From positions 682,001 to 746,000 of the forward strand of contig NZ_CP149511.1 of assembly GCF_040126305.1 (NCBI RefSeq): DNA of 64,000 nucleotides. The letters run 5' to 3'. The position numbers were made by a program, and so were the translations under genes. The DNA comes from Pararhizobium sp. A13 (lineage in GTDB: Bacteria; Pseudomonadota; Alphaproteobacteria; Rhizobiales; Rhizobiaceae). This document shows positions 34,610 through 42,887 of this stretch, piece by piece. A model generated the notes under the pieces. It worked only from the letters and a program-made list of their open reading frames with translations. It had not been told where the DNA came from and did no database searches. How positions within the stretch are numbered: the first letter of the stretch is position 1; each line of letters opens with the position of its first letter.

Positions 34610-35494
34610 TCAGCCCATGCGCTCGGACGCATAGGAGCCCGGGCTTGCCGGGAAGACGACGGTGCGGTTGCCGTTGATGAAGGTCCGGTGGTGGATGTGG
34701 GCGTGCACGGCCCGCGCCAGCACCTGGCTTTCGACGTCGCGGCCGATCGAGACGTAGTCCTCGGCCGACTGCGCATGGGTGATGCGGGCGATATCCTGCT
34801 CGATGATCGGGCCTTCATCGAGGTCGGCGGTGACGTAGTGCGCCGTCGCGCCGATCAGCTTGACGCCGCGCTCATAGGCCTGCTTGTACGGGTTGGCACC
34901 CTTGAACGACGGCAGGAAGGAGTGGTGGATGTTGATGATCTGGCCCGACATCTTCTGGCACATGGAATCCGACAGAATCTGCATGTAGCGGGCCAGCACG
35001 ATCAGCTCGGTGCCGGTCTGCTCGACCACGTCCATGATGCGGGCTTCGGCCTGCGCCTTGTTGGCCTTGGTCACCGGGATGTGGTGGAAGGGGATGTCGT
35101 GGTTGACGACCACCTTCTGGTAATCAAAGTGGTTGGAGACGACGCCGACGATGTCGATCGGCAGCGCGCCGATCTTCCAGCGATAGAGCAGGTCGTTGAG
35201 GCAGTGGCCGAAGCGCGACACCATCAAAAGCACCTTCATGCGGTGCCTGCTGTCGTGGAACTGCGCTTTCATCGTGAAGCGCTCGGTGACGGCGGCGAAG
35301 CCCTTTTCCAGTTCCTCTTGCGTGATGCCTTCCTGGCTGGCGAAACTGAGGCGCATGAAGAACAGGCCCGTTTCGAGGTCGTCGAACTGCGAACTGTCGA
35401 CGATGTTGCAACCCTTCTCGGCGAGATAGCCGGTGATCGCGGCGACGATGCCGCGGGTCGATTTGCAGGAAACGGTAAGCACATAGGAGGTCAT
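34610..35494 (-). CDS. purU: Formyltetrahydrofolate deformylase
   Basis: A 294-residue PurU: N-terminal ACT domain (VLTVSCKSTRGIVAAITGYL) and a C-terminal formyltransferase-fold catalytic domain. Catalytic motifs are INIHHSFLPSFKG (Asn/His) and GATAHYVTADLDEGPIIEQD (His/Asp). It hydrolyses 10-formyl-THF to formate and THF. The start at 35494 follows GAGGAT. It sits on the minus strand with the ferredoxin reductase and LacI gene of the moc-like cluster, where it probably recycles the one-carbon unit released by oxidative demethylation. Confidence 0.92.
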   Translation of the reverse strand: MTSYVLTVSCKSTRGIVAAITGYLAEKGCNIVDSSQFDDLETGLFFMRLSFASQEGITQEELEKGFAAVTERFTMKAQFHDSRHRMKVLLMVSRFGHCLNDLLYRWKIGALPIDIVGVVSNHFDYQKVVVNHDIPFHHIPVTKANKAQAEARIMDVVEQTGTELIVLARYMQILSDSMCQKMSGQIINIHHSFLPSFKGANPYKQAYERGVKLIGATAHYVTADLDEGPIIEQDIARITHAQSAEDYVSIGRDVESQVLARAVHAHIHHRTFINGNRTVVFPASPGSYASERMG

Positions 35495-35559
35495 GACAAT
35501 CCTCAGTCGAGACCGCAACCGCGCGGGCTATTCAGGTTGATATTGACAAGGTGAAAGGA

Positions 35560-36789
35560 TCAGGCGGCGAGCAGTTGTTTCAGCTTGATCTCGGGTGCGG
35601 CGAGCGCGGCGGGATCGGGATGGCGGCCGGCGGCGATCAGCATCTCGGCGAGCCGGATATCGCGCGCGATCGCATTGCCCGGTCCGATGCCGCTTGCGGC
35701 AAGCAGGCGGCCATCGCCGGCCAGGTGAAAGAGGATGAATGCCTCGGCAGAAAGATCACGTCGTACCGTCGTCACAGCACCCTCGGCAAGCCCCGCGACC
35801 TGCAAAGTAAAATCATACTGATCCGACCAGAACCACGGCACGGTGGCGCTGGTTTCCTTAGCACCCATCATGTTGGCAGCGGCAAGAAGCCCTTGCTCCT
35901 GGGCGCTGCGCCAGGACTCAAGCCGGATGCGGCGACCGCCATAATGATCAATCGGGAAGGAACAACAGTCACCGGCGGCATAAATGTCCGGGTCACTTGT
36001 TTGCAGATGGTCATCGACAGCAATGCCGTTGTCGACTACCAATCCTGCTTCGGCGGCAAGTTCGGTGTTCGGGATCGACCCAATGCCGACAACCAGAAGA
36101 TCCGCTTGGATTGCAGGACCATCCTCCAGAAAAACGTGCACAAGGTCCCCAGTTTGTTCGATCTTGGTAATGCGCGCGCTGCAGAAGATGTCGACGCCTT
36201 CGGCTTGGTGGCGTGAGGCTACGGCTTCCGCGATCTCCAAGGGGACGCCGCGCGAAAGAATGCGGGGCAGGCCCTCGATCAGCGACACCGAGGTGCCAAG
36301 CTTCCGCGCGCTCGCCGCAAGTTCAAGGCCGATGAATCCGCCGCCAATGATCGCCACGTGCCGGCCTGATCCTAGGCAAGAGCGTATCGCCATCGCGTCT
36401 GCGTGGCTGCGCAGGGTTCGGACGCGCTCGCTCGGGGCGAGGACCATGGGCAGACCACGCGGCCGAGCGCCAGTGGCCAGAAGCAGCTTGTCATAAAAAA
36501 CGGACGTTCCGTCGGAGAGAGCAACAGACCTGTGGCGCCGGTCGAGGCTGGTTGCAGATACGCCGAGCCGTAAATCTATGGCAAGCGAAGCGAAACGGTC
36601 TGCTTCCGCAATGAACTTTGGCTCGGTTGGGAGAAGGATCGCGTCTTTGGACAATGGCGGCCGCTCATAGGGAGCCAAGTTTTCGCGGCCGATCAGCGTT
36701 ATCGAACCTTCAAACCCTCTTTCCCGAATGGAGATTGCAGCCCGGCCACCGCATTCGCCGGCGCCGATGATGACGATTTGTTCTGCCAT
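35560..36789 (-). CDS. FAD-dependent ferredoxin reductase (MocF-like)
   Basis: A 409-residue ferredoxin-NAD(P) reductase of the oxygenase-linked type. The FAD motif is IIGAGECGGRAAISIRERG and the NAD(P) motif VAIIGGGFIGLELAASARKL; the ADLLVVGIGSIPNTELAAEA and DIYAAGDCCSF segments are typical. It would pass electrons from NAD(P)H to the Rieske ferredoxin encoded at 42574, which in turn serves the oxygenase. In rhizobial rhizopine clusters this role is called MocF. It is co-directional with purU and 66 bases upstream of it. Confidence 0.88.
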   Translation of the reverse strand: MAEQIVIIGAGECGGRAAISIRERGFEGSITLIGRENLAPYERPPLSKDAILLPTEPKFIAEADRFASLAIDLRLGVSATSLDRRHRSVALSDGTSVFYDKLLLATGARPRGLPMVLAPSERVRTLRSHADAMAIRSCLGSGRHVAIIGGGFIGLELAASARKLGTSVSLIEGLPRILSRGVPLEIAEAVASRHQAEGVDIFCSARITKIEQTGDLVHVFLEDGPAIQADLLVVGIGSIPNTELAAEAGLVVDNGIAVDDHLQTSDPDIYAAGDCCSFPIDHYGGRRIRLESWRSAQEQGLLAAANMMGAKETSATVPWFWSDQYDFTLQVAGLAEGAVTTVRRDLSAEAFILFHLAGDGRLLAASGIGPGNAIARDIRLAEMLIAAGRHPDPAALAAPEIKLKQLLAA

Positions 36790-36852
36790 AAATGTAGCCT
36801 CCCGAGCATAGGCAGACCATACGCCATGTCCTTCGAAGGGCCAATATGCTGA

Positions 36853-36867
36853 TGATATTAAGTATCA
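36853..36867. promoter_or_regulatory. Candidate LacI-family operator upstream of the reductase
   Basis: TGATATTAAGTATCA, an inverted repeat with TGATA/TATCA arms and a 5-base centre, lies 64 bases upstream of the reductase start. Related TGATAC/GTATC arms occur at the LacI-oxygenase promoter. Confidence 0.45.
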
Positions 36868-36923
36868 AAACATATCAAAATGATCGAAAATGAGTTGAAA
36901 CATCTCAGAGGGCAAGATTGCCG

Positions 36924-37952
36924 TCAGATGTTCTCTCGCGTATAGATCTCGAACGGGAGGACACTGGTGAAGTTGCCACCACCACCTTTCGCCTTCACTG
37001 AACGAACCATGCCTGTCAAGGCTTCGTCAGCGAGGCGGCCGAGCGGATGAGAGATGACAAATGTCATTGTCCCATCGAGCAAAGCCTGTTTTGTAACTTC
37101 CATCAGTTCGTAGCCGACCAGCATGACTTTTCCGGCATTGCCGGTCGCCCTCAATGCTTCCAGAGCGCCGGAGATACCCCCGCCAGCAACATACAAGCCC
37201 CTGAGATCTGGGTGCTCCTTCAGCAAATTCTCCGTCATTTCCTCAGCGACGGCTTTTGACTCAAACGTCGAACGTGGTTCGAGAATGGTGAAATCGGACG
37301 CAAATTCCCGAAAATAGGATCGAAATCCGCTCTCATTCATCTCCTGGCATTGGTATCGCGGATTGCCGACGAGAATTCCAAGTTTGCCTGGCTGATCGCA
37401 GACGTGCTCGAACATCCAGGCGGCCGTGCGCCCGACCTTCCAATTATCGAGACCGATGAAGTGGACCTGGCCGGTTGGCGCGATCTGTGAAATCAGCGCA
37501 AAGACCGGCTTGCCCTGATGCTGCAAAGTCTCAACCGCTTCAAGCACGAGAGGATGAACCGCTGCAACGACGCCAACAGCGTCACAGGTCTCGGAAAGCA
37601 AAAGCATCCTTGACGCGGTATTCTGCGGCGACAAGTCGTCGAGAAGCTCGATGCGCAATTCGATCGAGCAATCGGTTATTCGTTCGGATGCCAATCGTAG
37701 TGCCTGCGCGAGGTTGAGGTAAAATGGCCGGGATGGCTGATGCAATAGGAAACCGAAACGGTACCTTGCTCGTGCAGCGGCGACCCGACTGTCGATCGTG
37801 CCCAGACCGTAGAATCCGATTTCCTGCGCCGCGTCTTTTACGCGCTGCATTGTCGATTGCTTCACGTTGCCGCTACCTCCGATCACTCGGTTTGCAGTGG
37901 CCATGGATACGCCTGCAGCATTCGCTAGATCTCGTATCGTCGGACGTGTCAT
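36924..37952 (-). CDS. LacI family transcriptional regulator of the moc-like cluster
   Basis: A 342-residue LacI-type repressor. The HTH and hinge are TIRDLANAAGVSMATANRVI and GSGNVKQSTMQRV; the usual TVSR is ATANR. The C-terminal periplasmic-binding-protein-like domain binds the effector. The start at 37952 gives the canonical MTRPTIRDLA opening. It is divergent from the oxygenase-transporter operon and upstream of the reductase and purU, so it probably controls both arms in response to the imported substrate. In known rhizopine clusters the regulator is instead a GntR-type MocR. Confidence 0.88.
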   Translation of the reverse strand: MTRPTIRDLANAAGVSMATANRVIGGSGNVKQSTMQRVKDAAQEIGFYGLGTIDSRVAAARARYRFGFLLHQPSRPFYLNLAQALRLASERITDCSIELRIELLDDLSPQNTASRMLLLSETCDAVGVVAAVHPLVLEAVETLQHQGKPVFALISQIAPTGQVHFIGLDNWKVGRTAAWMFEHVCDQPGKLGILVGNPRYQCQEMNESGFRSYFREFASDFTILEPRSTFESKAVAEEMTENLLKEHPDLRGLYVAGGGISGALEALRATGNAGKVMLVGYELMEVTKQALLDGTMTFVISHPLGRLADEALTGMVRSVKAKGGGGNFTSVLPFEIYTRENI

Positions 37953-37962
37953 CGCCGCTCCT

Positions 37963-38017
37963 CGTATCATTTCGTATCAATTTGGCAGGCTGTTGATATA
38001 GATGATACGTTTGTATC
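37963..38017. promoter_or_regulatory. Candidate LacI-family operators in the divergent promoter
   Basis: GATACGTTTGTATC at 38004-38017 is an inverted repeat (GATAC/GTATC). Two further half-sites, CGTATCAT and CGTATCAA, occur 10 bases apart at 37963-37980, next to the LacI start. The GTATCA half-site is shared with the reductase upstream region. Confidence 0.45.
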
Positions 38018-38243
38018 TAACCATATCAATAATCACTTGCATTGATCAACATCAAGTCCTTTAGTTTATGCAGACAAACGGCTTCGGGAAGCCCAGCCGT
38101 TAAGGGAGGTAGCAGCGACATCAATGAAGACTGCCAGGCGGGCTCGGCTGGGCGCCGAGCGTCTCTGGCTGTCTGCAGCGCGGCTCTCCCTGAAACATCA
38201 AAGCTGCTGTCGAGCAACGCACGTTGCTCACCGGAGGATTGAA

Positions 38244-39272
38244 ATGGACGATCTGAAGTTTGGCACACGAAACAAGCGGGGTGATTGGTCGCCCAATGGA
38301 CGCATCGAGGTCGCGCCCTTCTGGGCTTGGCCACCGAAAGTCCTCAAAGTGCTGCATTGGCTTCCGGAATACCTCTGGCCGTGGAACGCATTCCATATGG
38401 CGACCGCCCTCGCCTATTGGTATCTGGTCGTTCCCGATGTCGAGACGATCAAGACATTGAGCTGGGGCTGGCCGCTTTATCTGTATGCGGTCAACGCGGC
38501 CGCGATCTTTGTCATGTATGGCTCTATCGAGCTTTTCTACTATGTGAAGCGTGTTCAGGGAAATCGCTTCAAATACAACGTCAAATTTCCATCTGAGCAG
38601 CCGTCTGACGTCTTCTGGTTCAAGAGCCAGAACATCGACAACTTCATGCGCAGTTTCTTCGTCTCGATCCCGCTTTGGACTGTCGTCGAAGTGCTGATGC
38701 TCTGGTCCTTCGCGAACGGCTCCGCTTCCTGGGTCAATTGGGACGAGCATCCCTACTACCTGGCCGCACTCGTCTTCATCGCGCCGGTCATTCACGAGGT
38801 GCATTTCTTTATTATCCACCGGCTGATCCACACGCCGCTGCTCTACAAGTGGATCCATTCCGTCCACCACAATTCGGTCAATCCCTCTCCCTGGTCATCG
38901 CTGTCCATGCATCCGGTGGAAGGATTTCTCTATCACGCCGTGGCCCTCTGGCATCTCGTCATCCCGTCCAATCCGATCGTGGCGCTCTTTCAGTTGCACA
39001 TTGCCGGCTTTGGCGCGGTCAATGGTCACATTGGCTTCGAAAAGCTCGAGATCACCGACGAAACCGCGGTCGATAGCCACGCCTATGCTCACTACCTGCA
39101 CCATAAATACTTCGAGGTGAACTACGGCGGCGACGGACTGATCCCGCTCGATAAGTGGCTTGGCACCTGGCACGACGGCACCAAGGAAGGTGACGCCCAG
39201 ATGCAGGCCCGGTTCCAGGAAAAGAAAGCGCGGCTCAATGCCAAAAGTGCCGAGACTCTGACCCAAAGGTGA
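38244..39272 (+). CDS. Sterol desaturase / fatty acid hydroxylase family diiron oxygenase
   Basis: A 342-residue membrane diiron oxygenase. Histidine clusters expected for the family are present: HEVHFFIIHRLIH, HSVHHNS and HYLHHKYFEV, about 45 and 80 residues apart, with four hydrophobic helices. The start at 38244 has GGAGGA upstream. It is the first gene of the plus-strand operon and probably the oxygenase that uses the MocE-like ferredoxin and MocF-like reductase to remove an O-methyl group, the job given to MocD in rhizopine clusters. I recall MocD as belonging to the related fatty-acid desaturase family, so this would be a replacement. Confidence 0.82.
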   Translation: MDDLKFGTRNKRGDWSPNGRIEVAPFWAWPPKVLKVLHWLPEYLWPWNAFHMATALAYWYLVVPDVETIKTLSWGWPLYLYAVNAAAIFVMYGSIELFYYVKRVQGNRFKYNVKFPSEQPSDVFWFKSQNIDNFMRSFFVSIPLWTVVEVLMLWSFANGSASWVNWDEHPYYLAALVFIAPVIHEVHFFIIHRLIHTPLLYKWIHSVHHNSVNPSPWSSLSMHPVEGFLYHAVALWHLVIPSNPIVALFQLHIAGFGAVNGHIGFEKLEITDETAVDSHAYAHYLHHKYFEVNYGGDGLIPLDKWLGTWHDGTKEGDAQMQARFQEKKARLNAKSAETLTQR

Positions 39273-39408
39273 GTCTCGGGAGGCGACGAAGACAGAAATC
39301 CGGTTGAGGAGTGCCGGGTCTCTGTGGGTTGGACATCAATCGCCAACCACCTTGCCCATTCAGCATTTATTGAAACCGTCAGGTGACGGCAATTAGGAGG
39401 AGGAAGAC

Positions 39409-40395
39409 ATGAACAAACTGAAGCGCCTTTTGACGGTCGCGGTCGCTGCAACCATGATGGCGACAAGCGCCACCGTGGTTCTGGCGGAGACCAAGGGAGC
39501 AAAAATCTTTGTCATTGGTGGCAAGGCCGATGACCCGTTCTGGTCCAAGGTCAAGAAGGGGGCCGATGACGCCGCCAAGGTCGTGGAACTGACGGGCGGC
39601 ACGGTGACCTGGCTGGGTCCGCAGAACTACGACAATTTGGGTCCTGACGCTGCCGATCTTATCCGCACGGCGCTCAGCCAGAATCCCAGCGCCATCGTCG
39701 GTCCGGACTGGGTACCGGAAGCCATGGACGAGGCCTTCAAGGCAGTCGTCGATGCGAAGGTTCCGCTGATGATCTACAATGCTGGCGGCATGGATGCGGC
39801 CAACAATCTGGGCGCCATGAACTATATCGGCAGCGATGAGCGTGTGGCCGGCGTCGCCGGCGGCCAGTATTTCGGCCAGGAAGGCGGCAAGAACGTCCTC
39901 TGTGTCAACACGCTGCCAGGTGCAGCCAACACCGAGGCACGTTGCGGTGGCATTGAAGAAGGTGTCGGTGCGAATGGGGGCAAGGCAGCCCAACTGCCGC
40001 TGCCGTCCACCAGCTTCGGCAATCCGACCGCAGTGGCCGAAGCCATTAAGGCGGCCCTGCTGAAGGACCCGACCATCGACGGCGTGATCACGATCAGTGC
40101 CGGCGACGGTAACAGTGCCGCCAATGCCATCATGCAGGCCGGCGTTGCTGACAAGGTTAAACTCGGCACGTTCGACATGGACGAAACGGCCTTGCAGCGC
40201 ATCAAGGACGGCACGCAGCTCTTCGCGATCGACCAGCAGCCCTACCTGCAGGGCTATCTCGCTGTGTCGCTGCTCAACAGCTACGTCAATTTCGGGCTCG
40301 ATCTGCCGACGAAGCCGATCTTGACCGGTCCGGGCATCATCGATTCCTCGAATATCGACGCAACGCTGAACGGTGTGGCGGCAGGCGCTCGCTGA
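39409..40395 (+). CDS. Periplasmic sugar/inositol-type ABC substrate-binding protein (MocB-like)
   Basis: A 328-residue Peripla_BP_4 (RbsB-like) protein with a cleavable signal (VAVAATMMATSATVVLA). Typical motifs include KIFVIGGKADDPFWSKVKKG and ITISAGDGNSAANAIMQAG. It captures the substrate for the permease and ATPase that follow. MocB of rhizopine clusters and inositol-binding IbpA belong to the same family. A GGAGGA motif precedes the ATG, and a strong hairpin follows the stop, as expected for a gene needing higher expression than the downstream permease. Confidence 0.88.
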   Translation: MNKLKRLLTVAVAATMMATSATVVLAETKGAKIFVIGGKADDPFWSKVKKGADDAAKVVELTGGTVTWLGPQNYDNLGPDAADLIRTALSQNPSAIVGPDWVPEAMDEAFKAVVDAKVPLMIYNAGGMDAANNLGAMNYIGSDERVAGVAGGQYFGQEGGKNVLCVNTLPGAANTEARCGGIEEGVGANGGKAAQLPLPSTSFGNPTAVAEAIKAALLKDPTIDGVITISAGDGNSAANAIMQAGVADKVKLGTFDMDETALQRIKDGTQLFAIDQQPYLQGYLAVSLLNSYVNFGLDLPTKPILTGPGIIDSSNIDATLNGVAAGAR

Positions 40396-40411
40396 CGTCT
40401 CGACTATGAAT

Positions 40412-40444
40412 GTCCGGCCCGGCGGGAATCACCAAGGGCCGGAC
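40412..40444 (+). promoter_or_regulatory. Intercistronic hairpin after the binding-protein gene
   Basis: A perfect 9-base stem, GTCCGGCCC with GGGCCGGAC, around a 15-base loop, lies 17 bases after the binding-protein stop. There is no T-run. Such stems protect upstream mRNA or attenuate readthrough, giving more binding protein than permease. Confidence 0.6.
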
Positions 40445-40522
40445 AACTTCGCGGGTGTCGTCCGCGACAGGCGCGACGACGCCCCAACGAACATAGAGTT
40501 TACAGCCCCAGAGGGTCTAACC

Positions 40523-41587
40523 ATGAAATCTCAAACGCTTGCTCAACCCATCGATGGAGCGGTCGCGCCGGTCTCGAGCGCTTCGAAGCCCTCGTTCGGC
40601 AGCCTCGTGCGCCGACCGGAAACAGGCTCGCTCATCGGGCTTATTGCGGTCTTCACCTTCTTCTCGATCTTCGGCGGCGCTAACTTCCTGACTGCCGGTG
40701 GCGCCGCAAGCTGGCTCAACGTCGCTGCCGAACTGGGGATCATCGCGCTTCCCGTCGGGCTGCTGATGATCGCCGGGCATCTCGATCTCTCGGTTGGATC
40801 GGTCATCCCCGCAAGTTCCATGACGATCGCCATCGTGTCGGGCTATTATCAGTTGCCGATTGCGGTCGGCATCGTCGCTGCGCTCTGTCTCGGCGTGGCC
40901 GTGGGCTATCTCAACGGCGTGCTGGTGATCCGGACCAAGGTCCCGTCCTTCGTTGTGACGCTCGCAACTCTGTTCGCAGTGGCCGGTCTCACGCTCGGCC
41001 TGTCGGTAATCCTCGCCGGAAGCACCAGCGTCGCGCTCAAAAGCGGGCCGGTCGCCAAGTTTCTGCTCGGCCACTTCGTGGCCGGAAAATTTCAGGTCAC
41101 GATTTTCTGGTGGATCGCCTTTGTCCTGATGATCGGTTTCATTCTCAGCTTCTCGCGCTACGGCAACTGGATCCTCGCTTTGGGCGGCGATCAGGTGAGC
41201 GCCCGCAATGCCGGCATCCCGACGGAGCGCCTGACGATCTCGCTCTTCGTCGGCAGCGGTCTTTGCGCCGCTTTTGTTGGGCTTTGCCAGGCGATTCTCT
41301 ATAACAGCGCGCAGGTCGCGGCGGGACAGTCGTTCATCTTCAATTCGATCATCGCGGTCGTTATCGGCGGCGTGCTGCTGACCGGCGGCTATGGTTCGGT
41401 CGTCGGCATCGTGCTCGGCACGCTCACCTTCTCGGTCGTCAACCAGGGCATTTTCTATACGGGCTTCGATGCCAACTGGGCGAGCCTGATCATCGGCGTC
41501 CTGCTGCTTGCGGCCGTGCTCATGAACAACACCTTCCGCACCATGGCGCTCAACTACGCGCCGCGCTCCAAGAAAGGGACCCGCTGA
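40523..41587 (+). CDS. Ribose/inositol-type ABC transporter permease
   Basis: A 354-residue BPD_transp_2 permease with about ten membrane helices. Family motifs are IAGHLDLSVGSVIPASSMT and GGDQVSARNAGIPTERLTIS. The start at 40523 is the first ATG after the hairpin with a plausible context. The last base overlaps the ATPase start by one, so the two are coupled. It forms the channel of the moc-like importer. Confidence 0.9.
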   Translation: MKSQTLAQPIDGAVAPVSSASKPSFGSLVRRPETGSLIGLIAVFTFFSIFGGANFLTAGGAASWLNVAAELGIIALPVGLLMIAGHLDLSVGSVIPASSMTIAIVSGYYQLPIAVGIVAALCLGVAVGYLNGVLVIRTKVPSFVVTLATLFAVAGLTLGLSVILAGSTSVALKSGPVAKFLLGHFVAGKFQVTIFWWIAFVLMIGFILSFSRYGNWILALGGDQVSARNAGIPTERLTISLFVGSGLCAAFVGLCQAILYNSAQVAAGQSFIFNSIIAVVIGGVLLTGGYGSVVGIVLGTLTFSVVNQGIFYTGFDANWASLIIGVLLLAAVLMNNTFRTMALNYAPRSKKGTR

Positions 41588-42411
41588 TGGCAACGCCCCT
41601 GCTCAAGCTGACCGGCATCAACAAGTCATTTGGCCCGATCGATGTGCTTCACGACATCTCGCTCGAGGTGAATGCTGGCGAAGTCCTCTGCCTGCTCGGC
41701 GACAACGGTGCCGGCAAGTCCACGCTGATCAAGATTCTCTCAGGTGTCCACAAGCCGACATCCGGCAGCATGGAAATCAATGGCAACGCCGTCACGTTCG
41801 ACGGCCCCCGCGACGCCAGCAATGATGGGATTGCGACCGTCCACCAGTTCGGGGGTACGTTCCCGCTGATGAGCATCGGCCGATCATTCTTCGTCGGTGC
41901 CGAACCGACGAAGCGCGTCGGACCTTTTACGGTTTTCGACCGCAAGCATGCCAACGAGGTCGCCGTGAGAGAAATGCGCGAACTCGGAATCACACGTATC
42001 GACGATGGAGATCGCCTCGTCGGTGGCCTCTCGGGCGGCGAGCGTCAGGCTTTGGCGATCGCCCGAGCTGTTCACTTCGGGGCAAAACTCCTGATCCTTG
42101 ATGAGCCCACAGCTGCGCTTGGGGTGAAGGAAGCAGCCCACGTCCTGCGCATCGTCCTTCAAGCACGCCAGAAGGGCATTGCCGTGGTCTTCATTACCCA
42201 CAATGTCATCCATGCCCTGACTGTTGGCGACCACTTCGCCGTCCTCATCCGAGGCTCCAAGGCTGCGGACTTCCGCAAGGGCGAAAAGAGCCGGGAAGAG
42301 ATCACCGATCTCATGGCCGGCGGTGAGCAGATGGCCGAACTGGAGGCGGAGATCGAAAGCTATATGGTCACAAGCCCAGATCATCCAAAAGCGGCAACGC
42401 ATGCGCCGTGA
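41587..42411 (+). CDS. Sugar ABC transporter ATP-binding protein
   Basis: A 274-residue single-domain ATPase: Walker A GDNGAGKSTL, signature VGGLSGGERQALAIARA, Walker B LLILDEPTAALG and switch His in VFITHNV. Inositol/rhizopine-type importers use either one- or two-domain ATPases; this one is single, so it should act as a homodimer. It is coupled to the permease and followed by two strong hairpins before the ferredoxin gene. Confidence 0.9.
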   Translation: MATPLLKLTGINKSFGPIDVLHDISLEVNAGEVLCLLGDNGAGKSTLIKILSGVHKPTSGSMEINGNAVTFDGPRDASNDGIATVHQFGGTFPLMSIGRSFFVGAEPTKRVGPFTVFDRKHANEVAVREMRELGITRIDDGDRLVGGLSGGERQALAIARAVHFGAKLLILDEPTAALGVKEAAHVLRIVLQARQKGIAVVFITHNVIHALTVGDHFAVLIRGSKAADFRKGEKSREEITDLMAGGEQMAELEAEIESYMVTSPDHPKAATHAP

Positions 42412-42473
42412 GGCGGCATGAACACCGCAGCGGGCATGCCATCCGCAGGGCCCGTGCTCAGTGAGTTCTCCCA

Positions 42474-42533
42474 GTCCGCACACCTCCACGTGCGGACCTC
42501 CCCGGCGGCCCGGATACAGCTGGTCCGGGCCGC
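42474..42533 (+). promoter_or_regulatory. Two tandem hairpins between transporter and catabolic genes
   Basis: Hairpin 1 (42474-42497) has the stem GTCCGCAC/GTGCGGAC with an 8-base loop. Hairpin 2 (42505-42533) has GCGGCCCGGA/TCCGGGCCGC with a 9-base loop. Both are perfect. They sit between the ATPase stop and the ferredoxin start. Processing or attenuation is likely. Confidence 0.6.
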
Positions 42534-42573
42534 TGGCCCCCTAATCGACAACAGACAAGAAAGTATTCGTGCC

Positions 42574-42885
42574 ATGCCTCAATGGGTGGAAGCCTGTGGA
42601 ACCGACGATGTGGAGCAGGAAGAAGTTATCCGGTTCGATCATCAGGGTCGAACATTCTGCATTTTTCGGAGCCCGGAAGACGACTTTTACTGCACGGACG
42701 GCCTTTGCACGCACGAGAAGGTGCATCTGGCCGACGGGCTGGTAATGGACCATTCGATCGAATGTCCGAAGCATAACGGCGTGTTTGACTATCGCACGGG
42801 TGAAGCGATGCGGATGCCGGTTTGCATCAACCTGAAAACATTTGCGGTCAGAGTCGAAAACGACCGCGTATTTATCGAGATTTAA
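42574..42885 (+). CDS. MocE family Rieske-type 2Fe-2S ferredoxin
   Basis: A 103-residue soluble Rieske ferredoxin. Cluster ligands are CTHEKVHLADG (Cys-x-His) and CPKHNGVFD (Cys-x-x-His). The family is the electron carrier of oxidative demethylase and oxygenase systems, and MocE proteins are named for rhizopine catabolism. The start at 42574 gives the family length; an in-frame ATG at 42418 would run through both hairpins. It is the partner expected for the reductase at 35560 and the oxygenase at 38244. Confidence 0.88.
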   Translation: MPQWVEACGTDDVEQEEVIRFDHQGRTFCIFRSPEDDFYCTDGLCTHEKVHLADGLVMDHSIECPKHNGVFDYRTGEAMRMPVCINLKTFAVRVENDRVFIEI

Positions 42886-42887
42886 AC

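Noticed and set aside
40517..41593. A 358-codon minus-strand frame opposite the permease
   Set aside because: Charged, low-complexity shadow of a hydrophobic gene; antisense of membrane proteins often looks like this.
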